The notes: generated by a model from the letters alone, not told the origin. 64,000 nucleotides of DNA from Falsiroseomonas bella (GCF_003173615.1 NZ_QGNA01000001.1:1426001-1490000); one strand, 5' to 3'; numbered from the stretch's first letter, positions 23,995 to 33,382 are shown. Program-made: numbers and translations.

Positions 23995-25575
23995 TCACCG
24001 CGCTACCCGCGCGAAGCGCACCGAGGTCTCGTCGAGCATGTTGGCGTCGTAGGCGACCTCTCCGCGCGACGCCCAGAAGGATTTCTGCCAGAGCAGCGGG
24101 ATGATGCCCTGGTCCTCCATCCCGATCCGCGTCGCCGCCGCGAGCAACCGGTTGCGCTCGCCCTCGTCGAAGACCTCCAACGCCTTGGCGAGCGCCGCGT
24201 CGAACTCCGGGTTGGAATAGCGACCGCGATTCACGCCACCCATGCCTCGCGGCAGGTCGCGCGTGGCGAGCAGCCCGCGCAGGCCGTCTGCGGAATGCGG
24301 GCTCGCGCTGTTGTAGGCGAAGAGGAAGGCGGAGAAGCGCTGGTCGGTCGCCTGGCCGATATAGACGTTGAATGGCATGGTCACCACGCCGTTCACGCGG
24401 ATGCCGCCGCGCGCCAGCATCTGCCCGATGGCTTGCGCCATCGCCGCATCCTGCGGGAAGCGGTTGTTGGAGGAATGGATGGTCAGGCCGAAGCCGTTGG
24501 GCCAGCCGGCTTCGGCCAGCAGCGCGCGGGCGCGCGCCGGATCATACGGCGTGGGCTGCAACGATGGATCGTAGCCGCCTTGGCCTTCCGGCACGATCTG
24601 CCCGGCTGGCACGCCGCCCCCGGACAGCAGGTTGTTCGCCAGCGCCTCGCGGTTGATCAGGTGCGAGATGGCCCGCCGCACCCGCGCGTCGCGCAGCGGG
24701 TTGCGCGTCATCGGCCGGCCTTCCGCATCGGTGACGAAGGGGCTTTCGTCGCGCGCGGAATCGAGCGCCATGTAGGCCATGCGGGGCGTCACGGTGGAGC
24801 TCACGCGGACGTTCCGGTCGCGCTGCAGCCGCGCCACGTCGCCGGAAGGCACGCCGTCAATCACCTCCACGTCCCCCGACAGCAGCGCGGAGATGCGCGC
24901 CGCGGGGTTGCTGATGAAGCGCACCGTCACGCGCTCGAAGTCGGAGGCGCCGCGCCAGTGCTGATCGTAGCGCCGGAGCTCCATCCGGTCGCCCGGCGTC
25001 CAGGAGACGAAGCGCATCGGACCGGTCCCGATAGCGGCCCGGCCGGCGTTGAAGTCCGAGGTGGACGCGCCCTGCGCCACGCCGCGGGAGACGATGTAGA
25101 CTTGCCCGATCTGCTCGAGCAGCAGCGGCGTCGGCTGACGCGAGGTGACGCGGATGGTGTGCGCGTCCACCACGGTCATGCTCGCGACATCGCCCACGTT
25201 GCGCGCCCAGGAGGAGGGGCTGTTGGGCACGTCCTTCGCGCGCGTGAGCGAGAACACGACGTCCTCCGCCGTGAAGGGGGTGCCGTCGTGGAAGCGCACC
25301 CCCTCGCGCAGCCGGATCTCCCAGGTCAGCGGATCCAGCACGCGCCATGAGACGGCGAGGGAGGGGCCGATCGCCTGGTTCACGTCGAAGTTCAGCAGGC
25401 TGTCGTAGATGTTGCGCATGGTGGAGGCGTCGTTGCCCGCATTGTTGAAATGCGGGTCGATCGCGGCGTGCTCGGCCACGCGCGCCATGGTCAGGTCGCG
25501 CGACTGCCCCGGCGCCGGGACCAGTGCGAGCGAGGCTGCCAGCAGCCAGGGCGCCGCGCGCAGCGATGCGTTCAT
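23995..25575 (-). CDS. ABC transporter peptide-type substrate-binding protein
   Basis: The 526-residue protein is a periplasmic SBP_bac_5 (DppA/OppA-type) receptor. The start at 25575 is preceded by GGAGGAAC and gives a signal peptide ending near PGQSRD. Landmarks are PHFNNAGNDASTMRNIYDSL, LREGVRFHDGTPFTAEDVVF, RRYDQHWRG and the C-terminal GIIPLLWQKSFWASRGE. It delivers a peptide or other amphiphilic solute to a permease complex that is not encoded beside it. Upstream in-frame codons to 25626 are not used. It follows the ROK gene on the same strand, with a 57-base gap. Confidence 0.92.
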   Translation of the reverse strand: MNASLRAAPWLLAASLALVPAPGQSRDLTMARVAEHAAIDPHFNNAGNDASTMRNIYDSLLNFDVNQAIGPSLAVSWRVLDPLTWEIRLREGVRFHDGTPFTAEDVVFSLTRAKDVPNSPSSWARNVGDVASMTVVDAHTIRVTSRQPTPLLLEQIGQVYIVSRGVAQGASTSDFNAGRAAIGTGPMRFVSWTPGDRMELRRYDQHWRGASDFERVTVRFISNPAARISALLSGDVEVIDGVPSGDVARLQRDRNVRVSSTVTPRMAYMALDSARDESPFVTDAEGRPMTRNPLRDARVRRAISHLINREALANNLLSGGGVPAGQIVPEGQGGYDPSLQPTPYDPARARALLAEAGWPNGFGLTIHSSNNRFPQDAAMAQAIGQMLARGGIRVNGVVTMPFNVYIGQATDQRFSAFLFAYNSASPHSADGLRGLLATRDLPRGMGGVNRGRYSNPEFDAALAKALEVFDEGERNRLLAAATRIGMEDQGIIPLLWQKSFWASRGEVAYDANMLDETSVRFARVAR

Positions 25576-25632
25576 GGTCGTTCCTCCTTCCTCTCCCCGC
25601 TCGCTGGCGGAGGTCGTTCTTCCCAAATCGGA

Positions 25633-26820
25633 TCAGCGCGTGGCGCGGCGCGCGGCCTCCTGCGGTGCCTGCGCGAAGCCGCCGTCGCGAACCAGTTCGT
25701 GCATCGCCCAGGCCAGCGCCGGGCGCGGATCGGTGCCGAGCGAGGCGGGCAGGATCCGCAGCGGCACGGAGGCCGCGGCGAGCCCGCCGAAGAGGCTGGA
25801 ATCCATCCCTTCCCCGATCGCCGCCTGCAGGTCCGGCGGCAGCGCCGCCGGCCAGCCCGACAGGACCACGAGCGAGACGGGCATCACGTTCAGCACGTTA
25901 CCGATCACCAGGCCGACGCCGTGCAGCGCATCGCGCAGCAGCGCCGTGCGGCGTGGCGTCATGCGCACCAGTGCCGGCCAGTCGTCGCCGGCCGCGATGA
26001 GCGCCGGCTCCGCGATGCCGCAGATGGCGGCCGCCGCGGTGGCGGAGGCGATCGCCTCCAGGCAGCCGAGATGGCCGCAGCGGCAGCGCGGCCCGTTCCG
26101 GTCCACCACGATGTGCCCGAATTCGATCGGCCGGATCGGCAGCGCCGCCGTGACCGGCTCGACCCAGGCCCCGCCGACGCCATGGCCGAGATGGACATAG
26201 AGGTGCCGCGTCTCGACCGGCGGGTTGCCCGGACCGCGCAACTGCATGGCGGCGCGCGCGGCGACCGAGTTGGCCAGCGCGACCGGCACCCCCGGGAAGG
26301 CCGATTGCAGCCGCGCCGTCAGCCAGGCGCTGTCGAGGGCCACGATCGGGTTGGGCGCTCCTGCCGGTTCGCGCAGGCCCGGTATGGAGGCCGCGACGCG
26401 CAGCGGCGCCGCGCCACGCTCGCGGAACCATGCCGCGAGCGCCGCGATGCCCGCTTCGAAGGCGCCGGTGATCGCAACGCAATCGGAGAGGGCGGGCAGG
26501 GGCAGGCGCTGATGGAACGCCACCTCCCCGGCGATGGAGGCGATGCCGAGGGCGAGACGCTCATTGGCGAGGTCGAGGCCCGCGACCCACTGGTCGGCGC
26601 GCAGCGAAACCATCTGGCTGGGGCCGCCGTGATAGGGCGCGGGGCGGCGGATCTCCTCCACCAGACCTTCGTCGCGCAGCTCCGCCACGATGCGGGAGAT
26701 GCTCGCTTCGGTGAGGTGGCAGTCGGCCGCGAGCTGCGGACGGAACAGGCCGCCGGTCGCCAGAAGCCGCTCCAGCACCGCCGCGCGTGTCTGCCGCCTG
26801 GTCCGGAGCCGCTCCATCAC
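25633..26820 (-). CDS. ROK-family transcriptional repressor
   Basis: The 395-residue product has an N-terminal winged helix-turn-helix (RRQTRAAVLERLLATGGLF, then LTEASISRIVAELRDEGLV) and a C-terminal ROK sugar-binding domain with GHIVVDRNGPRCRCGHLGCL, the family zinc-binding cluster. ROK proteins respond to sugars and repress catabolic genes. A perfect palindrome lies six bases before the ATG, suggesting autoregulation. It separates two catabolic units and may control the downstream peptide-receptor group, the upstream SIS/PfkB operon, or both. The sugar-kinase catalytic Asp and ATP loops are not evident, so it is a regulator, not a kinase. Confidence 0.9.
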   Translation of the reverse strand: MMERLRTRRQTRAAVLERLLATGGLFRPQLAADCHLTEASISRIVAELRDEGLVEEIRRPAPYHGGPSQMVSLRADQWVAGLDLANERLALGIASIAGEVAFHQRLPLPALSDCVAITGAFEAGIAALAAWFRERGAAPLRVAASIPGLREPAGAPNPIVALDSAWLTARLQSAFPGVPVALANSVAARAAMQLRGPGNPPVETRHLYVHLGHGVGGAWVEPVTAALPIRPIEFGHIVVDRNGPRCRCGHLGCLEAIASATAAAAICGIAEPALIAAGDDWPALVRMTPRRTALLRDALHGVGLVIGNVLNVMPVSLVVLSGWPAALPPDLQAAIGEGMDSSLFGGLAAASVPLRILPASLGTDPRPALAWAMHELVRDGGFAQAPQEAARRATR

Positions 26821-26825
26821 CGCCT

Positions 26826-26846
26826 ATTCTTACACAGAGTAAGAAT
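26826..26846. promoter_or_regulatory. Perfect 21-bp palindrome, candidate ROK operator
   Basis: The arms ATTCTTAC (26826-26833) and GTAAGAAT (26839-26846) flank ACAGA. The element sits six bases upstream of the ROK start on the minus strand, so it would overlap the ribosome binding region or promoter -10. Its AT-richness stands out in a 70% GC background and ROK repressors bind comparable inverted repeats. Confidence 0.7.
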
Positions 26847-26902
26847 GCTAGGTCTGGGCTCCGAGCGGAGTCAAGGACGCCGGCCAGGGGCCAGCGGCGG
26901 CC

Positions 26903-27691
26903 TCAGCCTTCCGCCGCGGCCCGCGCGTGATCCATCAGGCGGCGCGTCCGGTCGGCATCCCAGCGCAACAGCTCGTCGGATGCGGCGCCGCGCCGCATGA
27001 GCGAGGAGGAGACGATCACCCCCTGTGCCACGCCCAGGGCCTCGGTGACGTTCTGCTCCGTCACGCCGCCGCCGAGCAGGATCGGCACGCGCACTCCGGC
27101 GGCGCGGGCTGCGCGGATGCGGGCGAGACTGTCGGCGAAATCCGCGCCGGTCAGCACCAGCCCGTCGGCGCCGAGCGATTCGGCCCACAGGGCAGCGCGT
27201 TCCGGCTCGGTCGGCGCAAGCGGCAGGGTGGTGCGGTCGAAGACATCCGCCAGGATCGCGACACCGGGCGCCCGCGTCGCGCGATACGCGCGCGCCGCGA
27301 CGGCCAGCGCGTGCTTCGGTCCCTCCGCGCCGACCACCGAGGCGACATAGACCTTGAGGCGCACGAAGCAGGCGCCCCCTGCGGCGGCGACGGCGAGCGG
27401 CGCTTCGGCGTCATGCGCCTGCAGGATGATCCCGAGGCGGAGTGCCGGGAATTCTGCGCGCAGCAGGCGGGCGAGGGAGGCCATGCGTGCCACCGTCTCC
27501 ACCGTCGCGGTGCCGGATGCGCGAGTCTGGTCCTGCAGCTTGATGGCGGGCACGCCGGCATCGGCAAAGACGCGCGCATTCGCCAGCACATAGTCCTCGA
27601 GCCAGGCCTGCGACCGCGGCTCGACCACCGGGTCCGGCAGGTGCAGCGCGGCGACGACGAGCGGAGCGTGGCTGAAGAACGTGGCGGTCAC
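26903..27691 (-). CDS. BtpA/SgcQ-family TIM-barrel protein
   Basis: The 262-residue soluble protein carries the BtpA/SgcQ pattern: VVAALHLPDP, VFADAGVPAIKLQDQTRASG, LGIILQAHDAEAPLAVAAAGG, ARAYRATRAPGVAILADVFD, GADGLVLTGADF and VRVPILLGGGVTEQNV. The family is linked to sugar operons (sgc) and photosystem I biogenesis in cyanobacteria, with unknown chemistry. Its ATG overlaps the stop of the PfkB kinase upstream (four bases), so it is the last gene of the SIS-PfkB-ABC operon and probably performs a step on the phosphorylated sugar intermediate. Confidence 0.88.
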   Translation of the reverse strand: MTATFFSHAPLVVAALHLPDPVVEPRSQAWLEDYVLANARVFADAGVPAIKLQDQTRASGTATVETVARMASLARLLRAEFPALRLGIILQAHDAEAPLAVAAAGGACFVRLKVYVASVVGAEGPKHALAVAARAYRATRAPGVAILADVFDRTTLPLAPTEPERAALWAESLGADGLVLTGADFADSLARIRAARAAGVRVPILLGGGVTEQNVTEALGVAQGVIVSSSLMRRGAASDELLRWDADRTRRLMDHARAAAEG

Positions 27692-28707
27692 GGCAGGCTC
27701 CTGGTGATCAGCTGTTCGATACGGGCGCGCCGCGCGGCGATCTGCTCCGGCGGCAGGGCGAGCGGCGCGAGCGCGCCCATGGCTTCGACCGCGCAGGCCC
27801 CTGCCACGAGACCGCGCGCCGCGGCCCGCGCGACCGGCTCGCCGGCAACGAGACCCGCCAGAACGCCGCCCGCGAAGGCGTCGCCGGCGCCGGTCGGATC
27901 AATCGCGGAGACCGGCAGGGCGGGCAGGGGCTGCGGCAGGCCATCCCGCGGATCGAGCAGCAGCGCGCCGGCAGCGCCAAGCTTCGCGAGCAGCACGGGC
28001 CCGTCCGGACGCGCCAGGCTCGCCAGCGCGGATGCCGGCGACAAGCCGGGCCGCAACGCCTGCAACTCGGCCTCGCTTGGCAGGAAGACATGGCAGGCGC
28101 CGAGCAGCGCCTCGAGCTGATCGGGCGACAGGCTGCGGGCCGTGAAGCCCGGGTCGAGCGTGACGATCAGGCCCCGCTGCCGTGCCGCACGTGCAAGCGC
28201 GAGTTGCGCCGCGGTGACACCGGGGGCGACATGCAGGCCCCGGGCGGACCACCAGATTGGCGGCACATGCTCGGGCAGCACCGGATGCGCGGCGCGGAAG
28301 GCGGCGTAGCCGGGGCGGTCGGGACGGGCTCTGAGATGGCACTCCCAGGCCTTGGCCGCGGCCGGGCTCACGCTTGCGCCGCGGATGCCGAAGGCGTCGG
28401 CCTCACGCAGGGATGCGTGCAGCCGGTCCACGCGGCTGCCGTCCGGGCGGTGAAAGAACCACTCGGGATCGGGCAGCGCCGCAGGTTCGATGCGGATGCC
28501 CGTGGCGTCCAGCGGCGTGCCGATGAGTTGATGCACCGGCCAGCCCTGCGGCACACGCGCGACGATGCCAGCCCGCGCGCCCATCAGCGTCGCACCGACC
28601 GCCGAATGGATCGCGTTTCCGCCGATCTGCGCCAGCGCCAGCGCGCCGTCCGCAGCGACGATGCAGTCGAGCGTCGCGCCGCCTGCGGTGAAGAGCTGCG
28701 GCGTCAC
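27688..28707 (-). CDS. PfkB-family carbohydrate kinase (copy 1)
   Basis: The 339-residue ribokinase-like protein has the Gly-rich start GGATLDCIV, the anion-hole motif DPTGAGDAFAGGVLAGL and the preceding strand GLIVTLDPGF. It phosphorylates a sugar or sugar adduct with ATP; members paired with SIS proteins in other bacteria include fructoselysine and fructose-asparagine kinases. It overlaps the genes on both sides by four bases (BtpA and SIS), so it is expressed with them. It is only distantly related to the second PfkB protein of the operon, which implies two phosphorylation specificities. Confidence 0.88.
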   Translation of the reverse strand: MTPQLFTAGGATLDCIVAADGALALAQIGGNAIHSAVGATLMGARAGIVARVPQGWPVHQLIGTPLDATGIRIEPAALPDPEWFFHRPDGSRVDRLHASLREADAFGIRGASVSPAAAKAWECHLRARPDRPGYAAFRAAHPVLPEHVPPIWWSARGLHVAPGVTAAQLALARAARQRGLIVTLDPGFTARSLSPDQLEALLGACHVFLPSEAELQALRPGLSPASALASLARPDGPVLLAKLGAAGALLLDPRDGLPQPLPALPVSAIDPTGAGDAFAGGVLAGLVAGEPVARAAARGLVAGACAVEAMGALAPLALPPEQIAARRARIEQLITRSLP

Positions 28708-29795
28708 GCGCCGGGATAGCCGAGCCCGGCCTCCGCCCGCGCGACCGCATAGGCGTGGGCCAGGTGATGCAGCGGAATGGTGGCGAGCAGCGGCATCAGC
28801 AGCGGATGCGCGGCGGGCAGAATCAGGTGGCGCTCGACGAGGCTCGCGATCTCCGCATCCGCGCTGCCGAGCAGCGCCAGCGTACGCCCGCCGACACCGG
28901 CGCCGACGATCGCCGCATCCAGCGCGCGCGAGCGCGAGGCGACGTCGGGCGCGATCAGCACAAGCGGATCGCCGTGCTTCTGCGCACGGTAGTGGTGCAG
29001 TTCCTCGAGCGGCCAGGCGACGGCATGGACAGGGCCGAGTTCACGGATCTTCGCCGCGCCGATCTCGGCTGTCGCATGGAAGGGGCCGGCGCCGCTGAAG
29101 GCGAGGAAGCCGGCGCGCGCGAAGGCGGCACCCGCTTCCTGCATCGGGGCGGCCGCGATCGCGCCCAGCCGGTCAGCCTGTTCCGGCAGCGCCGCGAGGG
29201 CGGTGCGCAGCGACGCATCGGGGCGGATCGCCTCGGCGGCGGCGACCAGCAGCGCGATGGTCGCGGTGGTCGCCTGGGTAGGCCAGCCGCGGCGCGTCGC
29301 CTGCACCAGCAGCGCCGCGTCGAAGCGCTGGTGCAGCGGCGAGCCGGCGCTGTTCGTGACGCCGACGGCCAGCGCGCCGCGCGCATGCGCGCGGTCCAGC
29401 GCCTCCAGGACGGCAGGCGTCGTGCCGCTGGAGGAGATGCCGAAGACCAGCGTGCCGGGCCCGGCATGCGCCGCCTCGTAGAGCGCCCAGTCCAGCGCCT
29501 GCACGCCGCAGGCTGGCACGCCGAGCCGCGCGCGGAAGGCCGCCGCGGCGATCCGCCCGGCCTGCCACGAATCGCCGCAGCCGGCGATCACCACCTCGGT
29601 GACCGGGCGCGCCGCGACGCGCGCGGCCAGCGCGCCGAGCGCCGGCGCCGCCTGGGCGAGCGTCGCGGCGATGGCCTCGCCCTGCGCCAGCATCTCGACC
29701 CGCGTGCGCTCGACGCGCGCGAGCCGCGCGGGGTCGCGCGGCGCATCGGTGGAGGGCTCGGCGCGCAGCTTCGCGAAGCGGGGATCCGGGCTCAT
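28704..29795 (-). CDS. SIS-domain protein (copy 1), GlmS/FrlB-type isomerase or deglycase
   Basis: The 363-residue protein contains tandem SIS domains like the isomerase half of GlmS. First domain: AGCGDSWQAGRIAAAAF, then GISSSGTTPAVLEALDRAHA (phosphosugar-binding S-S-G-T). Second domain: FSGAGPFHATAEIGAAKIRE. No glutaminase domain is present. FrlB and FraB deglycases share this layout and act on 6-phosphorylated Amadori compounds. It overlaps the downstream PfkB gene and the upstream permease gene by four bases each. Confidence 0.88.
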   Translation of the reverse strand: MSPDPRFAKLRAEPSTDAPRDPARLARVERTRVEMLAQGEAIAATLAQAAPALGALAARVAARPVTEVVIAGCGDSWQAGRIAAAAFRARLGVPACGVQALDWALYEAAHAGPGTLVFGISSSGTTPAVLEALDRAHARGALAVGVTNSAGSPLHQRFDAALLVQATRRGWPTQATTATIALLVAAAEAIRPDASLRTALAALPEQADRLGAIAAAPMQEAGAAFARAGFLAFSGAGPFHATAEIGAAKIRELGPVHAVAWPLEELHHYRAQKHGDPLVLIAPDVASRSRALDAAIVGAGVGGRTLALLGSADAEIASLVERHLILPAAHPLLMPLLATIPLHHLAHAYAVARAEAGLGYPGA

Positions 29796-30631
29796 CGGCC
29801 GAGCCGCTCCAGCCCGACGGTGCGGGCGATCACCAGCATCACGACGAAGGAGAGCATGATCTCCATCGCCGAGATCGCAGCGATGGCGGGCGTCGAATCG
29901 TTTTGCACGAGGTAGTAGAGCTCCACGGGAAGCGGCCTGCCGCGCACGTCGGAGGTGAAGAGCGCGACGGTGACGTTGTCGAAGGCCTCGATGAAGGTGA
30001 AGGCGGCCGCGGCGAGCAGCGCCGGGCCGAGCTGCGGCACGGTGACGCGCAGGAAGGTCTCGGCCGGCCCGGCGCCGAGATTGGCCGAGGCCTCGTCCAG
30101 CCGCGGATCGAGCCCCGCAAGCCGCGCCATGACGATGCGGATGGTGAAGGGGATGCAGAAGACGGTCAGCGCCACGACCAGCATGAGGTCGGAGGCGCGG
30201 AAGCCGACATAGGCACCGAAGAACAGCATCGCGATCCCGATCACCATCCCCGGCATCATCTGCGGCGCGAGCAGGAAGGCGTTGGCGCCGGCCTTGCCGG
30301 GAAAGGTGCCGCGCACCGAGGCGAAGGCGGCCGGCACGCCGAGCAGCAGCGCCGCCAGCATCACCAAGGTCGCGACCTCCAGGCTGACCAGGATGGAATC
30401 GGTCAGCTGCCGGTTCTCGAACACCGCCCAGTACCAGCGCAGCGAGAAGCCCGAGGGCGGGAAGCTGATGAAGGCCCGCGGCTCGAAGCTGATGGCGATG
30501 ACGATGAGGCTCGGCGCGACCAGCAACAGCAGCGCGAATCCCGCGACCAGCCCCAGCAGCAGACCGCCGAGCCGGTCGATGGCGGGAATGGTGCGGCGGC
30601 GCTTCGTCGCGCCGGAGGCGCGCGGGCTCAT
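29792..30631 (-). CDS. ABC transporter permease, polyamine/opine type (PotC-like)
   Basis: The 279-residue protein has six predicted transmembrane helices and a cytoplasmic EAA loop EASANLGAGPAETFLRVTVP that couples to the ATPase. The start SPRASGATKRRRTIP and first helix place it in the PotC branch of the spermidine/putrescine-type importers. It forms the inner-membrane channel with the permease immediately upstream. ATG at 30631 overlaps the stop of that permease by four bases. Confidence 0.92.
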   Translation of the reverse strand: MSPRASGATKRRRTIPAIDRLGGLLLGLVAGFALLLLVAPSLIVIAISFEPRAFISFPPSGFSLRWYWAVFENRQLTDSILVSLEVATLVMLAALLLGVPAAFASVRGTFPGKAGANAFLLAPQMMPGMVIGIAMLFFGAYVGFRASDLMLVVALTVFCIPFTIRIVMARLAGLDPRLDEASANLGAGPAETFLRVTVPQLGPALLAAAAFTFIEAFDNVTVALFTSDVRGRPLPVELYYLVQNDSTPAIAAISAMEIMLSFVVMLVIARTVGLERLGR

Positions 30632-31536
30632 GGCTTTGCCACCTCGTTCCAGCGCGCGAGCCGGTTGCCTAGGGCGACGATCGCGAGGACGAAGGCGAAG
30701 CAGGTGGACAGCAGGATCGTCGCCAGCACCGCGCCGCGCGTCCAGTCGAGCACCACCACCGTCTGCTCGTAGACCTGCACTGCGAGCGTGGAATAGGCGC
30801 CGCCGCCGAGCAGCTGGGGGACGATGAAGTTGGTGTAGGAGACGGCGAAGACCAGCGCCAAGCCGGCGAAGATGGCCGGCACGCTCATCGGCACGGTGAC
30901 GCGGAAGAAGGTGCCGGTGCGGCTGGCGCCGAGGTTCAGCGACGCCTCCTCCAGCCGCCGGTCGCGCTCCGCCAGCACGGCCAGCAGCGGCAGCACCATG
31001 AAGGGCAGGTGAATCTGCGTCATGCCGATCAGCACCGCCCAGTCCGTGTTGAGAATGCGCAGCGGCTCTTCGATGAGACCGAGCGACAGCAGCGCCTGGT
31101 TGAGCATGCCGCGCCGTCCGCCGAGGATCACGATCCAGGCATAGGCGCGCACCAGCGCGCTGGTCAGCAGCGGCGAGATCACCGCCACCAGGATCAGCGT
31201 GCGCCAGATGCCTTTCGTCTCGGCGAAGAGGTAGGCGACCGGATAGGCGAGCAGCAGGCACAGCACCGAGGACACCACGGCCACCCAGAAGCTGCGCCAC
31301 ATCAGGCGCCAGACCAGGTCGTCCTGTAGTGCATGCAGCAGATGCGCGACGGTGAAGCTGTCGGGCTGGATGCGGCCGCGCTCGATGGTGAGGAAGCCGA
31401 AGGCCAGCAGCGTGACCATCGGCAGCAGGAGGAAGACGAACAGGAACACCAGCGCAGGGACGGCTGGCCAGATGCCACCGCCGTGCAGGATGCGGCGCAG
31501 CGGCGCCGGCCGGCGCGCGAGGGTCTCAGCCGGCAT
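30628..31536 (-). CDS. ABC transporter permease, polyamine/opine type (PotB-like)
   Basis: The 302-residue protein has six predicted membrane helices, an N-terminal cytoplasmic segment (ETLARRPAPLRRILHG) and an EAA loop EEASLNLGASRTGTFFRVTV. It partners the PotC-like permease. Its start overlaps the end of the ATPase gene by 11 bases, so both depend on coordinated translation. The substrate is set by the two binding proteins and is not visible here. Confidence 0.92.
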   Translation of the reverse strand: MPAETLARRPAPLRRILHGGGIWPAVPALVFLFVFLLLPMVTLLAFGFLTIERGRIQPDSFTVAHLLHALQDDLVWRLMWRSFWVAVVSSVLCLLLAYPVAYLFAETKGIWRTLILVAVISPLLTSALVRAYAWIVILGGRRGMLNQALLSLGLIEEPLRILNTDWAVLIGMTQIHLPFMVLPLLAVLAERDRRLEEASLNLGASRTGTFFRVTVPMSVPAIFAGLALVFAVSYTNFIVPQLLGGGAYSTLAVQVYEQTVVVLDWTRGAVLATILLSTCFAFVLAIVALGNRLARWNEVAKP

Positions 31537-32569
31537 GCGGGATCACCGCGCAGCCCGCCGGATCGGCGATGCCGAGGCCGAGCAGCGTGCCCGCGGCAGG
31601 GGCCGCCTCTCCGGCGCGGCGTGGCAGCACGGCCCGCAGCGGCTCGGCGAGGCCCGCATCGAGCTCGAGTTCCATGGTCGGTCCATCGGCGGTCGCGAAG
31701 GCGACGCGACCATTCCAGACGACGCCAGGTGCGCCCGCAGCAAGCAGCCGGAGGTTCTCAGGCCGCAGCACCAGCGCGGCGGGGCCATCTGCGCGCGCCG
31801 CGGCCACGCCCGGCACGCCCTCCACGGCGCCGCCACGCACCGTCACCGGCACGACATTCGCGCGGCCGATGAAGGTTGCGACATAGGGCGTCGCGGGCCG
31901 GTCGTAGAGGTCGAGCGGTGCGGCGAGCTGCTCGATCCGCCCCTCCCGCATGACCGCGACCTGATCCGACAGCGTCATCGCCTCGGCCTGGTCATGGGTG
32001 ACGAAGATGGAGGTGATGCCGACGCGCGAGATCAGCTTGCGCAGCTCCACCTGCATCGCCAGCCGCAGCTTGGCATCGAGCGCGTTGAAGGGTTCGTCCA
32101 GCAGCAGCACCTCCGGCTCCAGCACCAGCGCACGGGCGATCGCGACCCGCTGCTGCTGGCCGCCCGAGAGCCGCGCGGGGTAGCGGTCGGCGAAGCCGGC
32201 CAGCGCCACCGTCTCGAGCGCGGCGCGGACCCGATCAGCGATCTCGGCGCGCGGGCGGCGGCGCACCTTGAGGCCGTAGGCGACGTTCTCGGCCACCGTC
32301 AGGTGCGGGAACAGCGCGTAGTTCTGGAAGACGTAGCCCACCTGGCGGCGATTCGGCGGCAGCGTCGTGATGTCGCGGCCCTGGATGCGCACTTCGCCCT
32401 CATCCGGGTCGAGGAAGCCGGCGATGATGCGCAGCAGCGTGGTCTTGCCGCAGCCCGAGGCGCCGAGCAGCGTCAGCACCTGGCCACGCGCGATGGAGAG
32501 CGTGCAGTCCCGCAGCACCTGGTGTGCGCCGAAGCGCTTGCCGACGCCGGCGATCTCGATCTGTGTCAT
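31526..32569 (-). CDS. ABC transporter ATP-binding protein (PotA-like)
   Basis: The 347-residue ATPase carries all nucleotide-binding motifs: Walker A GASGCGKTT, Q-loop VFQNYALFPHLTV, signature LSGGQQQR, Walker B VLLLDEPF, and H-loop FVTHDQAEAMTLS. A C-terminal TOBE domain follows (FIGRANVVPVTVRGG). It powers uptake by the two permeases. The ATG at 32569 overlaps the stop of the upstream PfkB gene by four bases; the longer frame upstream is antisense noise. Confidence 0.95.
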   Translation of the reverse strand: MTQIEIAGVGKRFGAHQVLRDCTLSIARGQVLTLLGASGCGKTTLLRIIAGFLDPDEGEVRIQGRDITTLPPNRRQVGYVFQNYALFPHLTVAENVAYGLKVRRRPRAEIADRVRAALETVALAGFADRYPARLSGGQQQRVAIARALVLEPEVLLLDEPFNALDAKLRLAMQVELRKLISRVGITSIFVTHDQAEAMTLSDQVAVMREGRIEQLAAPLDLYDRPATPYVATFIGRANVVPVTVRGGAVEGVPGVAAARADGPAALVLRPENLRLLAAGAPGVVWNGRVAFATADGPTMELELDAGLAEPLRAVLPRRAGEAAPAAGTLLGLGIADPAGCAVIPHAG

Positions 32570-33378
32570 GGTTGGAACCCGAGCGCGGCAGGGCCCTGGG
32601 CGGTGACGGCGCGCGCACCGATGGCGACCGCGGCGCCGAGCGCCGCGTCCAGATCCTGCCCATTTGCAAGGCCGCCGGCGATTGCGCCGACCGTGGCGTC
32701 GCCCGCGCCGGTCGGGTCGACCACGGCGACCGGGGGCGGTGGGAATCGGCGCGGCGCCGCGCCGTCGGCGGGGAACAGCGCCAGACCTTCGGCGCCGCGC
32801 TTCTCCACCACGGCGCAACCGGAAAGCGGGCCGAGCAGCGCGATCTCCTCGCGGCTCGGCGCGAAGAGGAAGAGGCGCGGCAGCAGGGCGCGCAGCGCCT
32901 CGGGCTCGCGCCGCGCGAAGGCCTCACTGGTGTCCACGACGGCGCGCGCCGGCCCCGCTGCATCCAGCGCACGCGATGCCTGCCCGGATGGCATCGGGCA
33001 AAGGACGAGGACGTCGTCCGGTGCGAGTGGCCCCGGCGGGAGCGGCGGCGCCAGCGCCGCGGTGCGTTCCCACCAGGCGGCTTCCGCATGGTGCGCGGAG
33101 TCGCGCGTGCCATCGGCCGCGTAGTCGAGGCGCGCGCGCCGCGTCGGTCCCGCGCGCCGGATGCGCTGCGACAGGTCCACGCCGAGGCGTTGCGCTTCCG
33201 TATCCCAGGCCTCCGGCCAGTCCTCCCCGGCGGCGGCGAGCAGGGCGGTTTCCGCGCCGACGGCGCGCGCGCCGAGCGCGGCGTAGAGCGCGGCGCCGCC
33301 CGGCTGCTCACGCGCCACGCCATCCGGCCCGCGCACGCGGTCGATGGAGAGGTAGCCCATCACGAAGACGCGCCCCAT
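32566..33378 (-). CDS. PfkB-family carbohydrate kinase (copy 2)
   Basis: This 270-residue kinase is shorter than copy 1. It has MGRVFVMGYLSIDRV, an acceptor-binding segment EQPGGAALYAALGARAVG, and the catalytic anion hole VDPTGAGDATVGAIAGG near residue 220. Length and motifs resemble FrlD/FraD-type kinases of 260-300 residues. It lies between the second SIS gene (ending 33383, four bases before its ATG) and the ATPase gene, so the pair may phosphorylate and then cleave or isomerise the imported sugar derivative. Confidence 0.88.
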   Translation of the reverse strand: MGRVFVMGYLSIDRVRGPDGVAREQPGGAALYAALGARAVGAETALLAAAGEDWPEAWDTEAQRLGVDLSQRIRRAGPTRRARLDYAADGTRDSAHHAEAAWWERTAALAPPLPPGPLAPDDVLVLCPMPSGQASRALDAAGPARAVVDTSEAFARREPEALRALLPRLFLFAPSREEIALLGPLSGCAVVEKRGAEGLALFPADGAAPRRFPPPPVAVVDPTGAGDATVGAIAGGLANGQDLDAALGAAVAIGARAVTAQGPAALGFQP

Positions 33379-33382
33379 GCGA

